Shown: positions 34,562 through 44,151 of the stretch, piece after piece | How positions within the stretch are numbered: position 1 is the stretch's first letter | Layout: each line of letters starts with the position of its first letter | Source: Primulina eburnea | Taxonomy: Eukaryota; Streptophyta; Magnoliopsida; Lamiales; Gesneriaceae | DNA: 64,000 nt | Direction of reading: 5' to 3' | NCBI RefSeq assembly: GCF_022965805.1 | Contig: NC_133114.1 | Location: 1,820,761 to 1,884,760, forward strand | Program-made: the position numbers and the translations under genes | Notes under the pieces: generated by a model | What the model was told of the DNA's origin: nothing | Databases searched by the model: none | The model's input: the letters and a program-made list of their open reading frames with translations, nothing else

Positions 34562-37500
34562 TCCTCCCCTTCTTGAAAAAGATTTGTCCTCAAATCTTGC
34601 TCGTCACCTACATCAAACAATGACAAGTCACTAATATTAAAAGTAGAACTCACGTTATACTCACCTGGTAAATCGAGTCTGTAGGCGTTGTCATTAATCC
34701 TTTCAAGGACTTGAAATGGTCCATCGCCTCTTGGTAATAGCTTTGAACGTTTCTTCTCAGGGAACCTTTCCTTCCTCAGGTGTAGCCACACCCAATCTCT
34801 CTTCTCAAATATCACCTTCTTCCTCCCTTTGTTGGCTTGCTTGGCATATTGCTCATTTCTCTGCTCAATGTTGCCCTTGACCTTTTCATGCAAGTTCCTA
34901 ACAAATTCAGCCTTCTTTTTCCCATCCATGTTTAACCTTTCACTCATAGGTAAAGACATCAAATCCAACGGAGTCAAAGGATTAAAACAATAAACAATCT
35001 CAAATGGCGAAAAATTTGTAGTAGAATGCCACGACCATTATGGACTTAAAACAATTTTCCCATTCTTTAAGTTCTTCTTAAGTCTCAAATGTGCCTATGT
35101 CTAACAACTTTAGTTTGTCCATCTTTGAGTATGAAGGCACAGCTTTTGTGCACGTTTAGCCATTACGTTTCCAAGTAACTCAAATTTACATCGCGACAAA
35201 TAATGTCCTGGTGCCATGCAACCTAACGATTCTCTAAAAATGATCAATGTGAGACTTCACTCAGTGACAAGCAAAAAATGTGCCATCTGAAATCTTCCAC
35301 AACAACAATATATCTCCCACTTCTTGTCCGAGAAACCTCAAACAAGTCCATAAATATCACCAAGGTTCCTAGGGCGGAATGTGTGATTGTGTTGTTTTAG
35401 ATTTAGCTTGCCTACAAGTAATGCACTTTTCACAAACACGCTCAACGTCATGTTTAATGCGTGCACTTAATGTTTTAGCCACACCAAAATGTCCCATTAG
35501 ACCACCCCTATGCGTTTCCCTAACAAGTAATTCACGAATGGATGATCTAGGAATGCACAACCTATCTTCTTTAAACAAGAAACCATGATGCAAATAAAAT
35601 TTGTCATGTGGACCATGCATACATGTTTCAAATACATCCTTGAAGTCCTCATCTAACACATATAATTTCTTCACAAGCTCAAACCCCAAAATTTTTGACT
35701 TCAAGGTATAGATTAGTACGTACCTCCGTGATAGTGCGTCGGCCACTACATTTTCCTTACCTTGCTTGTACTTGATGATGTAGGGGAATGTCTCTATGAA
35801 TGCCACCAACTTGGCATGCGCTTTTTCAACTTTTGTTGACCCTTAAGGTGCTTTAGAGATTCATGATCTGTATGAATCACAAACTCCTTAGGCCTCAAGT
35901 AGTGCTGCCACGTCTCTAGGGTCCTTACGAGCGCGTAGAACTCCTTGTCATATGTGGAATAGTTCAGCGCTGCGCCATTGAGCCTCTCACTAAAGTACGC
36001 TACCGATCGACCTCCTTGCATCAAGACTCCACCAATACCAACACCTGAAGCATCACATTCAATTTCAAAAGTGTTAGCAAAATCAGGTAAAACAAGTAAA
36101 GGAGCATTAATTAATTTTTGCTTAATAAGATTAAAAGACTTCTCTTGCTCCTCGCCCCAATGGAACGGAACGTTCTTCTTGATTACCGCCGTCATTGGTG
36201 CTGCCAATGTGCTAAAATATTTTACAAATCTCCTATAGAAGCTTGCAAAACCATGAACTTCGAACTTGACCAACAGTAGTAGGCGTTGGCCAATCTCGAA
36301 TAGCACTTACCTTGTCTCCATCAACTTGTATCCCCTGTGAGCTTACTACAAAACCAAGAAAGACAAGTTTGCTTGTACAAAAATCACATTTCTTTAGGTT
36401 AGCATACAAATTTTCAGCCCTTAATGTGATTAGTACAAATCTCAAGTGATTAACATGCTCAGCCAAGTTCTTGTTATACACTAGAATATCATCAAAGTAA
36501 ACCACAACAAATTTTACTATGTACGCATGCAAGACATGGTTCATTAACCTCATAAAGGTGCTAGGAGCGTTAGTTAAGCAAAAAGCATGACCATCCACTC
36601 ATACAACCCATATTTGGTTTTAAATGCAGTTTTCCACTCATCACCTTCTATCATCCTAATTTGGTGATACCCACTCTTCAAGTCAATTTTGCTAAAGATA
36701 CAAGCACCATGCAATTCATCTAACATATCATCTAGTCTAGGTATGGGATGCCTATACTAAATGGTAATGTTATTAATTGCCCTACAATCTACACACATAC
36801 GCCATGAGCCATCTTTCTTAGGAACTAGCAAAACAGACACAACACAAGGAGACATGGACTCACGCACAAAACCCCTATCTAACAACTCACTTACCTGCCG
36901 TTGAAGCTCCTTAGTCTCCTCCGGATTGCTCCTATAGGCTGGACGATTTGGCAATGCATTCGCAGGCACGAAATCGATTTGGTGCTCGATTCCCCTCAAT
37001 GGTGGCAATCCTTGAGGCAACTCCTCCGGAAATACATCCTCAAATTCCTGCAAAAGTGAAACAACAATGCTCGGAAGGGCTCCGGCTATATCACTTGTGT
37101 TAAGGAGGATCTCCTTGTAAAGAATCAACACAAGTGGTTCATGTGTGTGCATCAATTGCTTCAACTCACTTTTTTGGGCCATATATGATTTCTTTTTGGC
37201 CTATTTCCTCTCATTTTCTTTCCTCTCAATTTTTTTTCTCTCATTTTGATTTTGTATGGCTATCTCACTCTTTTGATCACTCTTTTTTTCAGTCATTTCA
37301 TTTTTACTTTCGAAAGTCATCTCACTTTTTAATTCACTCTTTTTTTCGTCCTCATCTCTCTTCTTTTTTTTCAATTGGTCCTCCAACACTTGTTTTGGGG
37401 ACAAAGGAAGTAAAACAATGGAATCCTTCTTCAACATAAATGAATACATATTCTTGTATCCATCATGTGTCACCCTCCTATCATATTGCCAAGGTCTACC

Positions 37501-39015
37501 CAACAAGATATGACATGCATGCATGGGTACCACATCACACAAAACCTCATCCACATACTTCCCAATAGAAAAAGACACCAACACTTGTTTGTTCACCTTC
37601 ACCTCCGCACAATCATTCAACCATTGAAGCCTATATGGTTGATGATGCTTTAGTGTAGGTAAACCCAACTTTTCTACCATCTCACTACTAGCCACATTGG
37701 TGCAACTTCCCCCATCTATGATAAGATTGCAAACTTTTTGATTCACAAAACATCTAGTATGGAACAAGTTTTCCCTTTGGTTAGTCTCCTCCTCCTTGAC
37801 TTGGGCACTCATGATACGCCTAGTCACTAGTGCTTCATCTACCACCGCCTCATATCCCTCGTCAGATCCTCTAACACAAGGCATCTCATCATCACCATCA
37901 CCCTCACTATGAGACTCATGCTCACCATAGTCATTTAAGATCAGTATCCTCTTATTAGGACACTCACTAGAAATATGACCCAACCCTTGACACCTAAAAC
38001 ATTTAACATCTCTATATCGATTAAGAGGAGTTTCAGATTTACCTTGCACTCCTTGCTTAGGCGCCTCTTGTTTGGTCTCAATTTTGGGCTTGCTCACCAC
38101 CTTGTTCTCCTCACGTTTCACCACATTTGATCGCCATGAAGATGATGAACCCCCAGTTTGATTGGTGCGGCCAACTCCACGCCTTTTGAGTTGTTGCTCC
38201 ACTTTTATGTCCATCTGCATCATCTCATCTAGATCCAAGTAGTGTCGAAGCTCCACTTGATCTTGAATTTCCCTGTTCAAACCACAAAGAAAACGAGCCA
38301 TGGTCGCCTCACTATCTTCCTCCACATTGACCCTAATCATGACTACTTCCATCTCCTTATAGTAGTCCTCAACACTATTTACCCCTTGCCTCAAAGTTTG
38401 TAGCATCTTAAACATCTCCCTATAATAATGATTGGGCACAAACATCTTCCTCATGACCCTCTTCATCTCATCTCAAGATTCAATGGGCCTCTCATTATAC
38501 CTCCTCCTAGTGGTCACTAGTTGATCCCACCAAATGAGAGCATAGTCTAAGAATTCAACCACCGCCAACCTTACCTTCTTTTGTTCGGAATAGTGGTGAC
38601 ACTCAAACACGAACTCTACCCTCTTTTCCCACTCTAAGTACGCCTACAGGTCAGATTTCCCATGGAATGAAGGAATTTTCATCTTAATACTACTCATGTT
38701 ACCATCTTCCCTATCCCCATCATATCTACCCCGTACAGCCTCTCTTTTTCCTCTCCCAAATCCTCTACCTCTTCCATTCCTTCCCCAATTCTCATTTTAA
38801 CTCTCATTGTCTCCTCCCAAATCATATTCCTCATCATCTCTACCCAAATCCTTAGGCTTAGATTTACTCCCACTAGCACTACCCTCAAGCTTGTCCAACC
38901 TTTCATGCAAGGGCTCTAATTCATTCCTCATCAACCTACTAAAATGTCCAAATAAGGCCTCCATTTGGAACTTAGACACCCCTTGGTTTGAATCATCTCC
39001 TACCTCCCTCTCCAT
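34522..39015 (-). pseudogene. gypsy gag-pol, minus strand, interrupted
   Basis: A Gag N-terminal segment is at 39015-38694. The main open stretch, 38466-37201 (421 codons), carries the Gag core, a zinc knuckle CFRCQGLGHISSEC, and the protease start LIIDGGSCTNVAS (DGG in place of the usual DSG/DTG). It ends in a Lys/Glu/Ser-rich run. RT pieces lie at 37182-36757 and 36598-36233 (FVVVYFDDILVYN includes the catalytic DD), RNase H at 36306-35794 ([13 protein letters not shown]), and the integrase zinc finger at 35809-35369 (ending [11 protein letters not shown]). The integrase core between 35368 and 34980 is too short, with several deletions and stops. The C-terminal segment 34977-34522 remains open ([17 protein letters not shown]). 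At least five breaks are visible, so no functional polyprotein is made. Confidence 0.9.
34562..34575 (-). other. polypurine tract of minus-strand gypsy
   Basis: On the minus strand AGAAGGGGAGGA directly precedes the 3' LTR, the expected second-strand primer site. Confidence 0.85.
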
Positions 39016-39605
39016 TTAATTTTTAGAATTGTACCTGCAAGAAAACGTTAGTAGAAAAAAATATTCCTCACCCAAAAGCTCACGATCACTCCAAAGAAAG
39101 TCGCTCGTCACTCCTCTCTAAATTTTTTTGCTCACAACAAGTACTCACTAGTCACTCCAAAGAAAATAACACTCACACTCAAATGTTTCCACTCAAATTT
39201 TGATTTTTTTCTCGAACTGTGCTCAAGCTTTGTATTTGGGTTTATCAAACAATCAAGTTTCGACTTGTGAACAAATGTGATCGACTCACTTAGATTGCGT
39301 AGACGAGCAATTTGAAGATCAATATTGTTTTTTTCACTGTGTGAGGCAAGTGTATATGACTCACAAAAAGGAATAGAACAAAATATCAAAAAGAAATAAT
39401 GGTGAATTTTCGGATTTTTGGTATTCGTTTTTTTTTACTCTAAGGCTGAGTAAAAACTCGAAAATCCCAAAAAAAAAAATATCACCAAAATTTCAGAATC
39501 TGGTGAAGAACGGTAGAACAAGAACAGGTCTGAAAAGGACGAAGAAATATCACAGATATGAAAGTTTAAGAACAAGATAAACTTACTTGAATTCAATGAA
39601 CCTAA

Positions 39606-39617
39606 GCTCTGATACCA
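39606..39617 (-). other. primer-binding site, tRNA-iMet (minus-strand gypsy)
   Basis: GCTCTGATACCA on the plus strand is TGGTATCAGAGC on the minus strand. It lies two bases from the edge of the 5' LTR at 39620. Confidence 0.92.
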
Positions 39618-39619
39618 AA

Positions 39620-40512
39620 TGATACGAATCCACGTACGAATAAAAAGCAAACACGATTAAATATGAATCGCGCCTTCAATTTAATATCGAACAAGGATCG
39701 ATGTGTTGTCCCGATCTTTTGAATCAAGTGTGTGTTGTGATTTTCACCTCTAAACTATGAAAAGTTTAGCAACAAATAATCACGAAATAAACAATCGAAA
39801 ACTATAACGAACCTTCAAAGAACGAGTCTAAGACAATCCGCACATGCACGATCGACAAACGCCACAAAGTTAAAACTTTGATAAGTTTGATTTTGGTTAC
39901 AAAGTGAAGTTTTGAAAAAGTTAGAGAAATATGTCAATTGTGTCTCAAATTTCGTCCAAACACTTTTTAATAATGAAAAGATATCACAAATCTAGTTACC
40001 CAAAAAGTTAAAACTCTGAAGAAGGAAAATATTCTCGCTCATCCGCCTCAGACACGGACCCCGTGTAGGCCTCCTCCGTTACGGGTCCGTGTACTCTCGA
40101 GAAATCACCTTCAGCTGGAAACAAGGGGCACGGACCCTGTGTCCACCTCCAGTGTACGGGTCCGTGTACACTCGGTCTTCGCAAATATCATAGGACACGT
40201 ACCCCAGTGTACTGGTCCGTGCTCGGGTCCGTGTAGACACTGGAATTCTTCATCCTTGACTGTAAAGGGCACGGACCCCATGTGCAGGTCCGTGTGCACA
40301 TCCGTGTAGGCTCGGCCGTCTTCAACAATGCTTGAATAATATTCCTTTGGCCTCCGAACGTACTCCCATGCGTCACGACCCCTTCATGCTTGCTCATGAC
40401 TCCTTGTAGTGCCTCCTTGAATTTCTTTAGTCGTCCTCTGGTGACTGGTCCCTCCGACAACTGTAAAGGATCCCATGCCTTCTTTGGAGCTTGACCACCC
40501 GTGGTCGTATCA
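39620..40512 (-). repeat. 5' LTR of minus-strand gypsy
   Basis: It matches 33709-34561 apart from substitutions and indels. Between about 40040 and 40310 it has more of the CACGGACCC/GGGTCCGTG units than its partner, including an extra block around 40135-40200. It is followed by the TSD CAGCA. Confidence 0.93.
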
Positions 40513-41075
40513 CAGCACATACAGATAAACATGCATCTCTCCGAACTCATGAGCCTAACAACCCTACCCATTAGAATTCAAGTAGGTACACTCTGCGGTG
40601 CCACATGTATAAGGAAAAAAGTTGTGCCAGGACTAATAACTATAATTTTTTGCCAGTGGTAATCGATTGATCCTAATAATTGGTATCAGAGCGAAATCAT
40701 GATTTCATTGGGTTTAGCGTGCATGAATGATATCAGTACTGGGATGAATGAGTGACCTCATGAGAAGTTCTCGTGTGTCAAGCTGCTGACGTTGAGCCGC
40801 TTGATCTAGTTGGCTAAGTGGACCGTAAAAGAGTGACGTCAGGTAATATTATCATTGTTGGGGACATGGCTAAGGAAATGTTAAGACTAAGGGATATGAT
40901 ACATGACTAACAGATAGACACGCACCTCCCCGAACTCACGGGCATAACAGCCCAACCCATTAGTACTTAAGTAGGTGCACTCAGTACTGACACAAGTGTA
41001 AGAAAATAAAGTTGCGCTTTTGCTAACAACTATAACTTTTGACATAGTGGTAATCGATTGATCATAATATATTTC

Positions 41076-41530
41076 ACGGTTCGTAACGTGATTATAATTG
41101 TCAAATAACACAAGTACACTTGATTATTGTATTTTGTTAATTAGATCAACATAACTTGATAGAGTATATTGATATATTAGGGAATCTCGTCAAAAACATG
41201 ACTTATGAATTAAATTCAATCATTATAGAATATTAAGGGGTGAGTGAACCGATATCTTAATAATTATTTCTTTATTATTTTAATGTAAATGATTTTTATT
41301 GTGTTTGTTGAATTAGTTTATTTAAATTTAATTTAATTAATTTCACTTTTTCATTAGATTTAACTAAAGAAACGTGCTTAGCTAAATTATCATATATCAA
41401 TCTATGTGGGAACGACACTCGTATTTGTTACATCGTATCAAACTTGACATGTACATTTGCGGTAAATATCGAGTAGCCTTGAGAGATTTAACTGTTTTAA
41501 ATTGTTAGAAAAACTCGATCAGCTATACTT
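41076..41530 (+). repeat. dispersed repeat related to 30940-31450
   Basis: It shares long matches in the same orientation with 30940-31450, including GTCAAATAACACAAG, GATAGAGTATATTGATAT and GGTAAATATCGAGTAGCC. It adjoins the right end of the split TRIM. No coding capacity; possibly an old LTR. Bases 41531-41677 hold nothing recognised. Confidence 0.45.
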
Positions 41531-42084
41531 GAAATATTTCTACCTCTATGATGTGGTGAAATTTTAGCTCATGTATCATCAACTTATGAATGTCAACTTT
41601 CTTTAAAACTAGGAACCATTTGCACGCTATGTGATATTTTTATGATATTTTTTTAGTTATTGTTAATGTAATGCTTTATTATAAGGGGAAATTGTCAAAA
41701 ACTCCCTATTTCCATTCTCAACCTCCTCTTTACTCCCTACCCCATTAAAACTTTGTTTCAACTCCCCATATCCCTCAAATTTCCAAGTTTGCCCTTATAT
41801 TTATTTTAAATAATTGATTTCTTTTTTGTAGTAAAAGGCCCATCATGCTTCCGTAAAATAAATTGAATCTTTTACCTTTTTGACTAGAGTACCACCGGGT
41901 TATATCCACCGTTTTTTACGAACTGCTCCTCACAGTCCAACCACACGATCGCAACCGATGGTTACTAAGCAGATTCCTTCAGCAATACTTAGCACAGCTC
42001 TAATTCGTTTCCTACCTTAGAGCGTACAGCAAAAGATCAATTTTTGAAAATAATACATGATAGGGGCTAAGAGCAAAGATCTCT

Positions 42085-42114
42085 TTTATTCAAACACAAA
42101 CATTTATTTATTAC
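42085..42114 (-). terminator. viral poly(A) signals
   Basis: On the minus strand AATAAA occurs at 42090-42085, with AATAAATAAATG just before it at about 42114-42103. They lie about 160-190 bases after the TATA box. A poly(A) signal soon after the transcription start is the known caulimovirid arrangement, making terminally redundant genomic RNA after a second pass round the circular DNA. Confidence 0.6.
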
Positions 42115-42266
42115 ATAGTAACCTCCTGTAGAGGAGGAGAAACTTGTTTTAGCTACTTATCGTAGCTGAACTCTTAACACACATAAAACTTGAAAGAAAA
42201 TATTACAACCTTGTATGAAAGAAATGGAGAAAATATTTGATGATCTTCACTTCCTTCTTTCTGCCT

Positions 42267-42274
42267 TATTTATA
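42267..42274 (-). promoter_or_regulatory. viral pregenomic promoter TATA box
   Basis: On the minus strand CTATAAATAAGG forms a strong plant TATA box, about 465 bases after the last viral ORF and about 160-190 bases before the poly(A) signals. Position and spacing match the 35S-type promoter of caulimovirids. The upstream stretch 42275-42738 should hold the enhancer elements; I did not identify specific ones. Confidence 0.65.
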
Positions 42275-42738
42275 GAAGGCTCCTTCGGATTTGAACTTCG
42301 GATTTCAAATCTTCATAAGCCTTTACAGCTTGCATTGGGGACCATTTGGTGGTTGAGGGGTCCCTGTCTAGATTATTAATCTTGACATCAACTTCTCATC
42401 CTACTTTATCTCTTTTAGATACCATTGACGATGAGTTTCCAGGATATCGGCAGTAATTTCATCTTTTTTATACTCTTTGAAATGATTTACTAACCATTTA
42501 AGAGCTTCTCCCTCTTTCCTCTTGTATGTTATTCTTCTTTTCAAAACTTTCAAATATACACGATACATTTTAAGTTTTGGTTCTGGTGTGTTAACTGGTT
42601 TTCTTTCTGTCCTTATTTATGGATGAATTTTCGGGACCAGTTAATTTACGTTTATTCATTGGATTCCTTTTAGATTGGTGTCCAATGCTTGCTGAGTCAT
42701 CCACCATTTGTTATTGATGGTCTATTTGTCCTTTACCA

Positions 42739-44151
42739 CTAATTAGTGGTTGTCTTGTTTCTTCCACTCACATGGTAGTGGTCCTGCTTTTGTAGTGGAG
42801 GGTCACATGTCCCTTTTAATTTTGTCGAGGAATCTTTGGCTTTCGGCTTCCTCGAGGAAATCGTGAATGTGGTCCATCTGGTATCGGTAAAGTGTTTCCG
42901 ATCAGATCTCGGCTTGAATCCTTTACCAAATTCCGGTTCCTTCTGGTTTTGGCATTCTGGACAGATGTTTTCAGACCATCTTCCTACATGTGCCATATTA
43001 CAGAATTTCCGACGAGTTTCTTTACTTGCCGGCAGCTTGCTATTCCACAAAAGATTTCTTTTCTTTTCAAATAGATCTTCTGCAAAACTTGTTGTTTTTC
43101 CTGTCATGGTATTTAACAGGAATGATCCGTTCCCTGAATGATTGTAGAATTTGAACGGAAACTTGACTTTGTCCATCTCAGTGAGACAGACCCAAATACC
43201 CCAAGCTCTTCTGGTAGAAATGTCATCTTCAGTCATTGAAGACACTAGGGGTGTTTCTTCTGTCGGAGGGTCCTTGATAAATTTCTGGATATTTGAATCT
43301 GGCCTCCTTAGCTTGATGAAATGAAAGGCTTCGTGAGAACCTTTCCCTGCTGGTTCTGGTGCTGCACTAAAGAAGTATAGCTCCAAAACATCTCCTCTGG
43401 ACAAATAATCATTGTTTGCCCAAGTCTCGTGAACAGCTTCCTGGATCCACTTTGGTAAACCTGAGATTTTCGGAAAGCTGGGTGATGTAGTATAAACTGA
43501 GGCAAGAGCCCCAAATTCATACCAAGCTTTAACCTCCTTGGGATATGAATTAGGTTTCATCCATACCCTTGGATATTTTCCTGAAACATCAACCCTATTT
43601 GTAGCTGGGTTAATGCCAATACGTGTTTTTAATTTCTCCCAATTCTGCTGATAAACCTGGAATGGAGAAATTACACCTTCATTAGTACCAACCTTAGCTT
43701 TGCCTTTGTCAATACGAGGCCTAAGGTTGATCTCTCCCTCTTCAATCCCCGAGGTGAAGGGTTGACTTGAGGACTCAAGATAAGGATCAGGAGTCTCAAT
43801 TTTTGTTTCAGCCGACTCATCTCGTGATGATCCCGACTTAACACTTGTGCAAGGGGTATTTGAATCCCCCGCTACAGGTATAGAGTCCTGTACTCGAAAA
43901 CTCTCCATTTGAGAAACCACTGGTCTCTCAATGCCCTGGAGGATAGGCCTTTGCGTTACAGACCATAACTGAGTATATGCCTGTAAACATCCTGTAATTC
44001 GATCAGAGACAATTCTCTTATCAGCTTGTTGTAGCCTTCCCGCAACTTCTGCGTTAACAGCTAACTTGTTGAACTCGGTTTGAAGCATTTCAAGGTGTTC
44101 CCTCAAATGCCTCTGCATCTTGATAATAGCATCAATGTCAATGCTGTCCAT
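42739..44151 (-). CDS. caulimovirid last ORF, possible transactivator/inclusion protein
   Basis: 470 residues, starting MDSIDIDAIIKMQRHLREHL with an N-terminal coiled-coil-like segment. A Ser/Glu/Asp-rich linker follows, then a globular part containing VKAWYEFGALASVYTTSP and LELYFFSAAPEP (about residues 205-275). Near the C-terminus Cys/His residues (CNMAHVGRW..., then CPEC) could bind metal. Its ATG overlaps the end of the RT frame by 14 bases (44138-44151). In caulimovirids with separate ORFs, the gene after RT is the translational transactivator that forms inclusion bodies; the assignment here rests on position, size and coiled coil, not on a recognised motif. The frame is uninterrupted. 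Confidence 0.65.
   Translation of the reverse strand: MDSIDIDAIIKMQRHLREHLEMLQTEFNKLAVNAEVAGRLQQADKRIVSDRITGCLQAYTQLWSVTQRPILQGIERPVVSQMESFRVQDSIPVAGDSNTPCTSVKSGSSRDESAETKIETPDPYLESSSQPFTSGIEEGEINLRPRIDKGKAKVGTNEGVISPFQVYQQNWEKLKTRIGINPATNRVDVSGKYPRVWMKPNSYPKEVKAWYEFGALASVYTTSPSFPKISGLPKWIQEAVHETWANNDYLSRGDVLELYFFSAAPEPAGKGSHEAFHFIKLRRPDSNIQKFIKDPPTEETPLVSSMTEDDISTRRAWGIWVCLTEMDKVKFPFKFYNHSGNGSFLLNTMTGKTTSFAEDLFEKKRNLLWNSKLPASKETRRKFCNMAHVGRWSENICPECQNQKEPEFGKGFKPRSDRKHFTDTRWTTFTISSRKPKAKDSSTKLKGTCDPPLQKQDHYHVSGRNKTTTN

Larger units (their letters stand above)
33704..40517 (-). mobile_element. Ty3/gypsy LTR retrotransposon, minus strand, decayed
   Basis: The element occupies 33709-40512 (about 6.8 kb) with a perfect TSD, CAGCA, at 33704-33708 and 40513-40517. 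LTRs are 39620-40512 (893 bp, 5' in element orientation) and 33709-34561 (853 bp). A tRNA-iMet primer site lies at 39617-39606 and a polypurine tract at 34574-34562. The internal order on the minus strand is gag with a zinc knuckle, protease, RT, RNase H, integrase zinc finger, a shrunken integrase core, and the integrase C-terminus. Stops and deletions make it non-autonomous. It interrupts an older 5S-related TRIM. Confidence 0.95.
33490..41075 (+). mobile_element. 5S-related TRIM split by a gypsy insertion
   Basis: The sequence flanking the gypsy element at 33709-40512 forms two diverged direct repeats once the gypsy is removed. The left copy is about 33490-33708 plus 40513-40679; the right copy is about 40733-41075. 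Between them lies TGGTATCAGAGC at 40681-40692, a tRNA-iMet primer site, and only about 50 bases of internal DNA. Shared phrases include GAGTGACCTC, GAGAAGTT(T/C)TCGTGT, TCAAGCTGCTGAC and TAAAAGAGTGAC. GGGATGAATGAGTGACCTCA then TGAGAAGTTCTCGTG (about 40741-40775) resembles the box C end of 5S rRNA. No genes. The outer LTR termini are not precisely defined. Confidence 0.55.
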
